Below are positions 55,250 to 64,000 of a DNA stretch of 64,000 bases, one piece after another. Under the pieces are notes generated by a model. The model had not been told where the DNA came from, ran no database searches, and saw only the letters and a program-made list of their open reading frames with translations. Position numbers and translations under genes: made by a program. Where the stretch lies: assembly GCA_014607495.2 (NCBI GenBank), contig CP053150.1, positions 13,660,495-13,724,494 on the forward strand, given 5' to 3'. Source of the DNA: Carposina sasakii. Its lineage: Eukaryota; Arthropoda; Insecta; Lepidoptera; Carposinidae. The first letter of the stretch is position 1; every line of letters starts with the position of its first letter.

Positions 55250-55386
55250 AGAAAAATGAAAGTATTGATCATGTTATATTGTTTGTTTCTGGGAAGACTA
55301 AGCTTGGATGACAGAAATGATCTCAACAGCTGGATGAATATTTGTCCTATTTGTTGGTATATGGCTAAACTCTTTCTTTCGTCTAA

Positions 55387-55430
55387 TCAAATCAAATAGT
55401 CTATTTGTGATACACAGGAAATTATAGTTT
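55387..55430 (-). mobile_element. LINE 3' tail scrap
   Basis: AATCAAATCAAATAGTCTAT then TTGTGATACACAGG parallels the tail at 22306-22340. Confidence 0.5.
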
Positions 55431-55509
55431 TTTTTTTAAATAGGTACATTAGCTCCTCTGTGATCCGCCTATTTGGCATACGGAACCTAAACTACTATGA
55501 TTTGATATT

Positions 55510-55585
55510 AATACATCGACTACATCTCCTTCCGTGGCTGGCTACCCAATTTTAGGAACACAGCTATGTGTATATGTAGGTATGT
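55510..55585 (+). repeat. Family A fragment, internally deleted
   Basis: TACATCGACTACATCTCCTT CCGTGG joins straight to GGCTACCCAATTTTAGGAAC and ACAGCTATGTGTATATG, so the middle of family A is missing. Confidence 0.55.
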
Positions 55586-56116
55586 GTGTATGCTACATTT
55601 TCCCCAAAAATATTCAATAAAAGCTTCACTTTCCCATACTTTGTAGTAAATATTTTTAATCTTTTACTAGGCCATCCGTTTTGAGTCATACAGTGCCGTG
55701 ATCGTGGGGAGCCTCGTGTTCACTTCGCTTCATATAAATTACATATTGCGTGTGGTGATGTGTCAAAGATATAGCCTAATATACACTCAAAACAACATTA
55801 CCCCACTTTAATCCGTTCCAGTGTCTGCCCACAATAAAATGTCCTTACTATATGCATACATCCATAACTTGATACAAATTTTCATGTCTGACTTTAACCT
55901 TTTTTACGTAATTATAATAAGAACCTGTATTAGTTTCGCTAAACCACTAGAAGAAGGTAATAGAGCAGTAAGTAAACTGAGTATCTAATCATTTCTTCTA
56001 GATTCTAAAGTCTAATGCGTCAGTATTAGACACGTCAATATTTTTAAAGCTCTAAAACTTATACTAATTGTAAAAGCTAAAGTATTGTGTAAGCTAAACA
56101 ATGTTATTCAAGAGTA
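55586..56116. other. Unique DNA, nothing recognised
   Basis: No gene or repeat recognised. Confidence 0.35.
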
Positions 56117-56118
56117 TA

Positions 56119-56500
56119 CAGGATGATTTTTGAAAACTACGGAAAACTACGGAATCTCTTCATCATCACGATCATTTTTCTCCATGGAAGCATACCTGGG
56201 AAGTGTCTAGTTCCAAAGATATTAGAGTCCAAAGTTGAGTAAATAGACTGCGTTTTTCCTGCATAAATGCACATAGACGCGCGTAGCAAGATTGTTTCAC
56301 GAGAAATAATTAATATCTGTTTATGATAAAACTAGCATAAACACAGTAAATGGACACTTTAAATTTCAACCGGTCAAGAAATTAAAAAAAAATCCAAAAA
56401 ATTTACATCGTTTCCCAGCATTTTTTTTGGCATAAACTTACTTTATTTGATGTATAGAGTACGTACCTTTCGTTAAGGGTGGCAAGGAAAAAACATCCTG
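56119..56500 (+). mobile_element. MITE family M3, complete
   Basis: Starts CAGGATGATTTTTG and ends AAAAAACATCCTG with TA on both sides (56117-56118, 56501-56502). Inner blocks CATGGAAGCATACCTGGGAA, AGACGCGCGTAGCAAGATTG and AGAGTACGTACCTTTCG match the copies at 10.25 and 18.0 kb. 382 bp, short inverted termini only, non-coding. Confidence 0.88.
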
Positions 56501-56502
56501 TA

Positions 56503-57294
56503 TATTCACGGCTTCTTACTGGCACACCTAGGTGGATAAGATATTGAATGCTCTAAAATTTTATCAAGATCATCTACTGATTTGATAACTAAAGATATTA
56601 CCACCTCAACTTTATCCTTCAGAAACTAATTTTGACCATTGTAAAAAACGGCACCAAATAAATTAAACACTGGACCAAAAGTCTAAAAGATCACATAAAG
56701 TCGCTCCAAATGCTGCTTAATTTTATCGCTATTTTTACATGACCGTAAAAGTCTATCTACGTCATCCATTGCAGCCCACTCCAGCCTGAGGTGGGCATGG
56801 TGCAAGTTCATATATTCGCGATACGTCATCACATCATGGGGCGTCGCGTTATATTATGTTAATTCGCTGCAGAGCATAGTGGGCTGGGGTGTTCGTTGGA
56901 GTACGTGACATATCGGTGCGTATAGCGAAGTATTTTCAGTTCGAAATTAGTATATTACAGTACAGTAGTACGAAGCTTTTTATTGTTCTTTTACTTACTT
57001 CCGTTGGAAATTAAACAAGCGATTTCAAAGAAAAATAATATTCTTGCTAGACATGATTGACCTACATTTTACTTTAAATAGAGATTTAAATACCAATAAT
57101 CTTTCTTTACTGAGTAAATATTAAATAGATTTTCATGAAATCTAGCACTGATCCTTGAATAAGGGCGCTCCAGATACCTACAGAGTATTGAGGAGAGCAG
57201 CGCTGCGCCTAGAGACAAAACGTTCTTCATGCATTTTATTGGTAATGTCTAGTGGCTAAAATACGGTGCGTGTATTTATCATAGCCAGCAAAAT
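56503..57294. other. Unique DNA, minor repeat scrap
   Basis: CATCCATTGCAGCCCACTCC near 56763-56785 may be a decayed family E tail. Nothing else recognised. Confidence 0.35.
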
Positions 57295-57365
57295 TGTGAC
57301 TGATCATTTACACCTGTCCCAGCTGTATATAACACGAATCTCCTTTATGATCCTGTAGCTTTTGT
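57295..57365 (+). repeat. Family A fragment
   Basis: TGTGACTGATCATTTACACC, TGTCCCAGCTGTATATAACA and GAATCTCCTTTATGATCCTG match the middle third of family A. It runs directly into an M1 fragment. Confidence 0.55.
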
Positions 57366-57369
57366 TTAT

Positions 57370-57545
57370 TTTTCCAGTTAGTATGGACTCCATATTATGG
57401 AAAATTCCAAAGCAACTCAGGAATATTCACACAATCTTCAAAATAAACATGTGTTTTTAAGTATAAAATTTTTTTGATGATTTTTTCTAGTAGGCTATTA
57501 TCATTGCTTTTCCCTTAACAAACCCCTTCTGTACGGCATGTATAC
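57370..57545 (+). mobile_element. M1 fragment, right half
   Basis: CCAGTTAGTATGGACTCC, AACTCAGGAATATTCACACA, AATCTTCAAAATAAACATGTG and TTGCTTTTCCCTTAACA match M1 with more divergence than other copies. The right end CTTCTGTACGGCATGTATAC is decayed. The left arm is missing. Confidence 0.7.
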
Positions 57546-57599
57546 GTACACCTAGCTAGTGATTCATTAGTGATCTAATTTATCATAGCTTTAAACTTA

Positions 57600-57935
57600 A
57601 CATACCTTTCACTATGGGTGCGCCCACCACCGGGCCCTACACTCTCCACTGACCCTCGGATCTGATAACTCATAACTGCGAAAACAGGCACTTGCACTAA
57701 CTACAATCGCCACGAGAAACCAGACCCGAGCACCTAGCATGCAAGACAATACATTGCACTATTCCGAAATCAAAAACTAGATAAATAATCTACATATGTT
57801 TCGCCAACAACCGTGGCATCCTCAGGATTATAGAAATTTGTAAATTAGTAAACCACTAATTATTATGAAACTCTAAAACCCAACATATTTGTAACTGTAA
57901 CGCCTAATACAATTTCATTTAACATACCTTTGTCA
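57600..57935 (-). repeat. Family D, longer copy
   Basis: At its left is the reverse complement of the 31.48-kb hairpin core (TTCACTATGGGTGCGCCCAC, CACCGGGCCCTACACTC). At its right is TGTAACGCCTAATACAATTT, the reverse complement of the 31.44-kb block. Between lie CATATGTTTCGCCAACAACC and GTGGCATCCTCAGGATTATA. This copy lacks the second hairpin arm. Class unknown. Confidence 0.55.
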
Positions 57936-58732
57936 TACCCTAAACCTACATATACAAACTTATAAAACAAAGTTAGACTTTCAAAGGTTGTTATATTTAA
58001 CATGTCTCACATCTATCTCGTCTCTACAGCCTTTAACCTAGGGGTGTTCATGTCGCAAGCGCACTAAGGCGCCGCACGCGCCGAAAGATAATGAAATCAT
58101 AAGTCACGATCTCCCAGACTATTACCAACCGAATTCCTAACCCACCGTCACATCAGTCTACTTTAGATTCAACTATAGAAATATAAGTTATAATAAGTTC
58201 TCCAGAATCCGTGATCAAGCACAATTTTGAAGCATCTTTAAGTCGGTAAAAAAAATTCTCCTTTATTTATGAGTCACATTTACCCTATTCTTGGGCATGG
58301 GTGTAGTTTTTATAATCTACTTATTATACTTATAGTCAAAAATTGGGGATAATATCGATTTGATCACAATCCGGGTTTTAGACCGAAAGATGTGGCATTT
58401 TCGCCTCGTTTTCGCCATCGCTTCACTACCCAGGTATAGGACAATTAGAGACAAATTCTCCTGTCATTACACTTTCTGGAGACTCCTTATGCTATGGATT
58501 CAAAGTATAAAGTTTCAATTCAATAGTGCATCTTAAAATCATGTGATTCATATAGGTATTAGATTCGTCTGATTTGGTCAAAATTCTGAATACCTATGCA
58601 AATGGTGATATGAAGATGCCAAATAAGTTTTAATGTTAATATTCATGTTAATTCTATCAACCCGGATCTGTAGGTATTATTACGAACATAAATTGTATTA
58701 TTTCATTATTATTTAGTGGCTGTCCTATGCTG
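57936..58732. other. Unique DNA, nothing recognised
   Basis: No gene or repeat recognised. A small GC-rich patch (AAGGCGCCGCACGCGCCG) lies near 58066-58085. Confidence 0.35.
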
Positions 58733-58848
58733 ATGCGGAGTTTTACTAGAATATAGTAAATAGAATAGCTGCATCTCCATTCGAAGATGTCGTAAGAGTC
58801 GACTAAGAATCTCAAGGATTATCTCAGGCGACAATAGTTTGATGTGTG
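58733..58848 (+). repeat. Family A copy
   Basis: TGATGCGGAGTTTTACTAGA, AATAGCTGCATCTCCATTCG, GTCGTAAGAGTCGACTAAGA and ATTATCTCAGGCGACAA. It includes the GATGCGGAG start block seen in reverse at 28.86 and 30.7 kb. Confidence 0.65.
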
Positions 58849-58997
58849 GACTCACTTTAATAGGCACACACACATTTTAATACACATAAAAATATTCATG
58901 AAAACATTGAGTCGTTTTCGAGTTATAGAAAACGAAGTGTACCAGAAATTAATTTTATAGAAGAGACGTATAAAAAGATAGAAGATTGGCATAGATT

Positions 58998-59147
58998 ATG
59001 GTCGATTCTGACCGTCGCACTAAAACATAAACTTAATTTTAGTCAGGTCTATCCTTCTCCGTTCTTAACATAAATGGCTGAGAGAGAAAGGGATAGGTAG
59101 GACTTATTTTACGTTTATGTTTAAGTGTGACGGTCAGAATCGACCAT
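58998..59147. mobile_element. Short MITE with ~35-bp inverted repeats
   Basis: ATGGTCGATTCTGACCGTCG at the left is mirrored by the arm ending GACGGTCAGAATCGACCAT at the right; the arms continue through ACTAAAACATAAAC / GTTTATGTTTAAG. ATT flanks both ends (58995-58997, 59148-59150), a possible 3-bp target duplication, though a 2-bp TA reading is also possible. 150 bp, non-coding. Single copy in the window. Confidence 0.85.
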
Positions 59148-59178
59148 ATTGCCTATTTACTTATTGACTACACATATA

Positions 59179-59631
59179 CAGGCAAATATTGATATGGCGA
59201 CTTCAGACCATGGTTCTGAGGCGAAAATCACAGAAAATTTTGCAGGAAAATTTATAAATATTTCGATTTTTTTTTCATTTTTTCAGAAAAAAATTGTGTA
59301 GTTCGTTTAAGCAGGCCTCAGATAATGACTTCAAAGCTAAATTATAACCTATGACTAATTAAAAAAAAAGTTGATCTCAAAAAGTTCAAAATACTAACCA
59401 ACCCCAATGGAGGATCACAAGTGATCCAAAAAACAGCAATGTATCACACAATAACCGATAAGCCAATTTAATTAGCCACAGGATCACCCGATACAATTGG
59501 CGAGGAAAGCAAACATTGAGGATAATCAAATTAAAAATGCATTTCCTGCGAGTAAAAATACTGTCGTATAACTCAAAACAATGGTGCTTGTTCCATATGT
59601 CAGTATTTGCCTGGCTGTCACACATACCCTG
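59179..59631. mobile_element. MITE family M2, both ends present
   Basis: Left CAGGCAAATATTGATATGGC after TA; right GTCAGTATTTGCCTGGCTGT, CACACATACCCTG before TA. The left end has lost about 18 bp (GTGTTTGTGACAGC) that the copy at 29087 and the right arm here still have. Body: GACTTCAGACCATGGTTCTG, AGTGATCCAAAAAACAGCAA, CACAGGATCACCCGATAC. The minus-strand 116-codon frame (59386-59736) crosses its right border and is not taken as a gene. Confidence 0.83.
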
Positions 59632-60497
59632 TATATAGCTATAGATACATAGCTTAGCTGAGAATCTGAGATAGAGCTTACACAAGCGCAGAAACGTTAC
59701 ATAACTAAATTTTGTAACGAGACACAAGTCTTTCAACTAAGTCTAGATATTCAACAAAAGTTCATAGATAAGTAAATATGTTATTATTACCTTCATAGCT
59801 GTTGTATATTCAACATTTTAAAAGCGTATTAAAGCCATTGTAACATTTCTCGACAATTTTGACATTTACCTGTGTTATATCGTTTAGCAATCTTTACTCC
59901 TACTCTCAATTCCTTGGTTTGTGCGAGCCTATTGTGAACTATGACAAAACAGGCTTATTGGGTCAAAAAAGTCTATAATAAACTAATATAAACTAAACAA
60001 ACCCCAATTACCTAGCCTGAATATAGATTTTAAATTAGTTCACAAGTAGGTACACAATTCCGATAATGTCACAATATTAATTGATTGACGTAACTTAACT
60101 TAGCGTTTTCAGCAGCAAATTAATCCTTATCTCTTAAGGTGTACAGACTAATAAGTTCGTCTAAACGTAGATTACAAAGTTAGGATTATTCAAACTGACC
60201 AATATCAGTATTAGGGTCAGTTATTCAGAACAATAGTTCGCTAATAGATTGCGATAGTTTAATTGGTTTTGCTGGTCATTTCGCATAGTGGGTTGTGAAA
60301 CGCGCGTGTGTGGTCGCGATTACCCTAGATTATTTTCTGGTATGTTTAACAATACTAGATACCATATTTGTACAAGGTCTAACAGACAACAACTGAAATA
60401 CACATTTCAGACCATGTGGCGAAGGTCAACAAATTCATGGTGAAAGTATAAACTATTATTTTTATAAAATTATTAATAAAGAAAATGGAAAAAAATT
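59632..60497. other. AT-rich DNA, nothing recognised
   Basis: No gene or repeat recognised. A CG-rich patch, GTGAAACGCGCGTGTGTGG, lies near 60295-60315. Confidence 0.35.
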
Positions 60498-60500
60498 CTT

Positions 60501-60572
60501 CACCCGAGTGGGAATCGAACCCACGACCACTGCAAACCGTGCCAGCCGCTATAACCACTAAGCCACCGGGTC
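60501..60572 (-). mobile_element. tRNA-like SINE head or tRNA pseudogene
   Basis: On the minus strand: box A-like TGGCTTAGTGG (plus 60555-60565), box B GGTTCGATTCC (60511-60521) and a perfect 5-bp T stem GTGGG/CCCAC. The acceptor pairs 6 of 7. The anticodon arm only forms with a bulged G (CTG-G-CA / TGCAG) and a 5-base loop, so no functional anticodon can be read. A run of seven T follows (GAATTTTTTTCC), a possible Pol III stop. A tRNA-derived repeat is more likely than a working tRNA gene. Confidence 0.6.
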
Positions 60573-61395
60573 AATTACTCGTATGACGAATTTTACCATC
60601 TCTTTTCTAAATTACATATTGGCAACGTTATTCTTCATCCCGATAGCTATACGCTAGCCAAATCTCGGCAAACAAAGCTGAATCCTCAGCACAATGTTTA
60701 AAGATGAAACGATCAACCATATCCTAACGGATTATATTAATGGAGAAGTGTTTTTATTTATTACTATTATTTTTTATTAAGTATCTCCTTTTTTAATTAT
60801 ATGGTTTACTATTAGTTACTCGATATTTCGATCTTATTTGTACACCCATTTAACGTATTTGATAAGTAAATGAAGCTTAAAAGAATAACAAACAAAGTAA
60901 TAGACAAATAAATTACTTTCCAATCTTTAATATTAGTTAGATAGGGATAGGTACGAAAAATTGTGTCTACCCCAGGGTACCTAATTTTAGTGTTCTCTGA
61001 CTACTAGAATACGCCTTATCGGATAGGCCTTAGAAAAGTTTTCATATGTGATTTTATATTGTTATGATCATTACCAACATTAGATGCATAGAAAAAGATT
61101 TAGCACACGACAACTAATACAGAATAATGTGAATTTAATCCTCAACCTATCCATCTTGTTAGATAAATGAACGCGATCACAGATTACCATGTAAAGTATG
61201 ACAATGTGCAAATGTATACAAAAACTTGACAAAAAACTTACATGGTTCAACAATAACTCACAGGCTTATACTCTAAGATTTGAAGTTCAAAATTGATTAT
61301 GTGGGAACTTGAAAAAAAAAGGTTCAAAGAACTCACACAATGTGCTATTTAGTATTAATGTAAGTAGGTACGGACAAATATTCATTTATTGGTAC
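60573..61395. other. AT-rich DNA, nothing recognised
   Basis: No gene or repeat recognised. Confidence 0.35.
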
Positions 61396-61398
61396 CTG

Positions 61399-61710
61399 GG
61401 GGTCTACTGTGAAGTGACGATAAACGAAGTATCGGCCGAATATCGAGGTGTTTCCTACTACGAACTTTCTTCGATCGGATCAGTCGCGCAGTTTTTTCAT
61501 TCGGTCCGATCGAACTCTATTTGACAGGTATAAGGCTAGATAATAGAAAGCTTATAATATTAGTCAATGTGAATTATTCTATATGGTTCCGAATGAGTTG
61601 TGAACATCCGAAGCAATTTCGTAGTAGGGTCAAAGGCTGTCAAAGGCTTCGATTCGGTCGGGCTTCGGTCGGACCGAAAGATTCGAAAGCGGTATTTCAG
61701 AGTAGACCCC
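61399..61710. mobile_element. MITE with GGGGTCTACT ends
   Basis: GGGGTCTACTGTGAA at the left and TTTCAGAGTAGACCCC at the right are inverted repeats. CTG stands directly outside both ends (61396-61398, 61711-61713), a possible 3-bp target duplication. Subterminal motifs CGGTCCGATCGAAC and CGGTCGGACCGAAAG are themselves palindromic. 312 bp. Open frames at 61309-61524 and 61521-61724 lie across it and look incidental. Superfamily uncertain. Confidence 0.75.
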
Positions 61711-61713
61711 CTG

Positions 61714-62007
61714 ATCTATATTAATACTCCTAAACAAAGATAAATATTTAAATTGTTAAGCTTTTCAAACCTCTGACATCTTCAAATCTATTTTTGCTAG
61801 ACTAAGGTCATAGGAACAGAGCAGGTAGCTCAATTCTTTTACCCTTTGTACATACGAAGTATATTTCTTAGGGTCCAGAATCTTATATAGTTATATTGAC
61901 GTCTGCGCATAGCCTAATTTAATCTTCTTGTATAGTCTTTAAATTACATACATAGATACAGAAGCAAATGGCAGCTTCATAAATTCATAGATTCATAAAG
62001 CAGGTCT
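61714..62007. other. AT-rich DNA, nothing recognised
   Basis: No gene or repeat recognised. Confidence 0.35.
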
Positions 62008-62119
62008 TACAGCATAGCGGGGCCAGATGTTAATGACCGATAAGAAGTAGGTAGCTATAGCTTATCGCCTAAGAGAATGCTCGAGGTCCTTCATTTTCCT
62101 TTCTTACAATATGCACGAA
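62008..62119 (-). repeat. Family A copy, cut by a LINE tail
   Basis: ACAGCATAGCGGGGCCAGA, GCTATAGCTTATCGCCTAAG, AGAATGCTCGAGGTCCTTC, ACAATATGCACGAAG. The family continues elsewhere with GCACGGAAGGAGATGCAGCTG. Here it stops after GCACGAAG, where the RTE tail begins. Confidence 0.65.
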
Positions 62120-62382
62120 GTCATCGTCATCGTCAGCCTATTGCAGTCCACTACTGGACGTAGGCCTCCCCCAGTGTACGCCGCATGGCTCGATCTCCCG
62201 TTTTTGCCCTCCAGTCACTACCAGCCATCGGTCCATGTGAGCGGAGGGCGCCCAACGCTACGTTTGTCGAGGCGCGGTCTCCATTCGAGAATCCGTTTAC
62301 TTCACCGTCCATCGGTTCTACGACAGATGTGGCCGACCCACTGCCACTTCAGTCTGCTACATTTCGAGACTATGTCTGTCAC
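62120..62382 (-). pseudogene. Broken RTE-like reverse transcriptase C-terminus
   Basis: On the minus strand from about 62382 one frame reads SRLKWQWVGHICRRTDGR, a TGA stop, then SKRILEWRPRLDKRSVGRPP and LTWTDGW, the classic RTE C-terminal region (WAGH..RRTDGR..WRP..GRP..W.DD). The frame then stops. A different phase continues with TGDRAMRRTLGEAYVQ, a TAG, and WTAIG. So it has at least two nonsense codons and a frameshift near 62220. The tail is GATGACGATGA. The opposite-strand frames (62111-62442) are shadows. Confidence 0.88.
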
Positions 62383-62394
62383 TTATTGTTTGTA

Positions 62395-62584
62395 TTTAAT
62401 GTTTGTTACTCTTTCACCTTAAAACGGCTGGAGAGATTTTAATCAAATTGGGTATGGAGTTAGCGGACACCCTGGATTAATAGATAGGCTACTTTTTATT
62501 CCGGGAAAATATCTTTATGCCGGATTTTTTCGACATTTTGTTTTTTCTGCAGTCCATGCGGACGAAGTCGCGGGCGTCCACTAG
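62395..62584 (+). mobile_element. Helitron 3' half, canonical end
   Basis: TTTGTTACTCTTTCACC, ACGGCTGGAGAGATTTTAAT, GTATGGAGTTAGCGGACACC, TAGGCTACTTTTTATTCCGG and GCGGACGAAGTCGCGGGC, ending GTCCACTAG (62576-62584) before T. It matches the second Helitron at 3729-3935 and keeps the CTAG end that copy has lost. The left end is missing, and it abuts the broken RTE piece. Confidence 0.82.
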
Positions 62585-63800
62585 TAAGAATATAAAGCTG
62601 AGATAACGAATTTCTCTGACTGCTTCGAGGAATCACTGTGACTAAAAATATGTAAAGATAACATTTAAATTCCACGATTACCAAAATTTGTGTCTCCCTC
62701 CAAGAAATATGAGGTTGTTGACATTTTTCCGCCAATCGAATTCTTCGCACATTTTGATGCTTTTCCTTAGGAAAGTCATAACATAAGGTGCGCATACGCA
62801 TGCCTTCACGAGCGTTCTGGTAAACAACTTATGTGACATCATATGAACTGCATTCAGGTAATAGCTGCATAAAAAAACAGGGAAAAAAGATATTTTGGTC
62901 GAGTCATGCTGTTTAAAGCGTCATGAGAAAAAAAAATCCCTTTCTATACCATTGGCTTAATAAATAAATATTCACACACTTCACTTATTAGGTAATAATG
63001 TAAATAAATTATATTATATTATTATTATAAATAATATTATTTTTATTATAGATAATATATTATTATATTAATTATATATTAAACAAGTTGATAGTTGCCT
63101 ATCTCATATACCAAGATACTTGCCCTAATTTCCGGTACGGACCCTAAATAAGGTTGATGAATCAGTACCTACTCATTTGAACTAAATATTTTGCTTTATA
63201 AGGGCCTGATCGATTTTTAATTAATCTATTTAAACATAGTAGTACACGTATACTAATAAGGTTATAATCTAAATAAAGATTAAATTAGACAAATAATAAC
63301 TTCGTAATTAGTTAATAACTAATAATAAATAGTATGTATTGTAAGTGTGCAGTAATATATTTAAGTGCCACTTATGAAACTTGAATATGGCCAATATAGA
63401 AAACTCTAGGGCGCTTCTCGTACCTAATATAAAGCTAATATTCAAGTATACCTATAGAAAAATAGTGATACTTTAAATTAAGATCTTCATTCATTGGCTT
63501 CCATTATCCAATTTAAATTATTATTACGCAAATGATAAGCAAAAAAGCACAAAAAGTACTGAGTTGTCCATTACCATTGTCAAGTAAGCGACACCGCGGG
63601 TGATCGCTAGTTGTTCATAAATCCGTAGAGTAACCTCATAACTCAAATTTTGCAAAGTAGCTGACCATGACTACAAGTCAAGTACTGAGGTACAATTCAT
63701 TTAATACTGCTACATTGTTGCATTTTAAGGAGTCTGCCAGTGCCTACTGATCCTACCATGCCTTGGCCATAATAGAAACGTGTCAGGCACGTAACGTTTC
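62585..63800. other. AT-rich DNA with TATTA tracts
   Basis: No gene recognised. Around 63005-63085 is a dense ATT/TAT simple-sequence tract. ATAAATATTCACACACTTCA near 62962-62985 looks like the end of a SINE-b copy. A 101-codon minus-strand frame (62496-62801) starts in unique DNA, runs into the Helitron end and has no domain I recognise. Confidence 0.35.
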
Positions 63801-63989
63801 ATGCACGGAGTGTATCAGCTACCGTATAAATCTCGACGAGTATTCGTTGCCGGTCCGTGGATGTTACGTGCAGGTGACGGAAAATGCCAGTTGGCATTGT
63901 TTCGTTCATGGTATGGTACGACAAGTAGCACGGTAGTGATGACTCCTTTATGTATACTTAGGGCGAAGAGTGGCGACACAGCTGTTTGA
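63801..63989 (+). other. 62-codon open frame at window edge, unknown
   Basis: ATG at 63801 to TGA at 63987-63989, in sequence less AT-rich than its surroundings. The predicted peptide begins MHGVYQLPYKSRRVF and has no domain I know. The opposite strand is also open for about 57 codons, which weakens the case. It could be an exon or part of an unrecognised repeat reaching beyond the window. Confidence 0.2.
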
Positions 63990-64000
63990 CAGCATCGGGG

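Noticed and set aside
55055..55326. Small gene in the CpG-rich patch
   Set aside because: Frames are open on both strands, with no domain, splice signals or poly(A) context. Kept only as a low-confidence patch.
56755..56905. Possible MITE from CAGCCCACT/AGTGGGCTG pairing
   Set aside because: The arms match over only about 9 bp, with no flanking duplication and no second copy.
59386..59736. 116-codon minus-strand open frame
   Set aside because: It crosses the right border of MITE M2, and about half of it is repeat sequence. No domain is recognisable.
62111..62442. 103- and 85-codon plus-strand frames
   Set aside because: They lie opposite the broken RTE C-terminus, which reads sensibly on the minus strand.

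Overview
The window looks like nuclear DNA from an insect, almost certainly a moth or butterfly (Lepidoptera). It is AT-rich and carries no bacterial-style gene packing. Almost everything recognisable in it is a transposable element of a type common in lepidopteran genomes: Helitrons ending in GCGGGCGTCCACTAG, RTE-like LINE tails that encode GEAYVQQWTA, tRNA-derived SINEs, and TA-flanked MITEs. No complete cellular protein gene could be recognised. The only long, clearly coding open frame (229 codons at 49309-49998) is the C-terminal part of a LINE reverse transcriptase. The window is best read as a gene-poor intergenic region or a very large intron. The one place that looks like host regulatory DNA is a CpG-rich island near 35.4-35.6 kb, with a possible minus-strand first exon and splice donor.

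Layout. 0-2.8 kb: AT-rich, two small local duplications. 2.8-4.3 kb: a Helitron with an internal ~125-bp minisatellite, a second Helitron fragment directly after it, and a minus-strand LINE 3' end. 4.3-10 kb: mostly unique AT-rich DNA with old repeat scraps. 10.2-18.3 kb: MITE family M3 (two copies), two tRNA-SINE families, a LINE tail and a broken jockey/R1-like LINE C-terminus. 18.3-28 kb: the emptiest part; one possible exon edge at 27.56 kb. 28-34.1 kb: dense repeats, including a mosaic at 31.4-32.9 kb with a second minisatellite, and a SINE with a 14-bp target-site duplication. 35.3-35.6 kb: CpG-rich promoter candidate. 36.9-45.9 kb: nested insertions, including a hAT-like MITE inside a LINE-tail copy, two full M1 MITEs, a palindromic element and an intact short Helitron. 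49.3-50.0 kb: the LINE reverse transcriptase fragment with a perfect 14-bp target-site duplication. 50-64 kb: microsatellites, MITEs M1, M2 and M3, further MITEs at 59.0 and 61.4 kb, a tRNA-like SINE head, and a broken RTE tail fused to a Helitron 3' end.

How the parts relate. There is no pathway or operon. The relations visible are between parasites and their helpers. Short repeats share 3' ends with LINEs that may have copied them. Three unrelated MITE families share CAGGRTG ends and TA flanks, which suggests related Tc1/mariner-type transposases acting in trans. Several insertions can be ordered in time because one interrupts another. Family labels used below (A, B, C, D, E, F, M1-M3, S1, SINE-a, SINE-b) are mine, made by comparing copies inside this window only.
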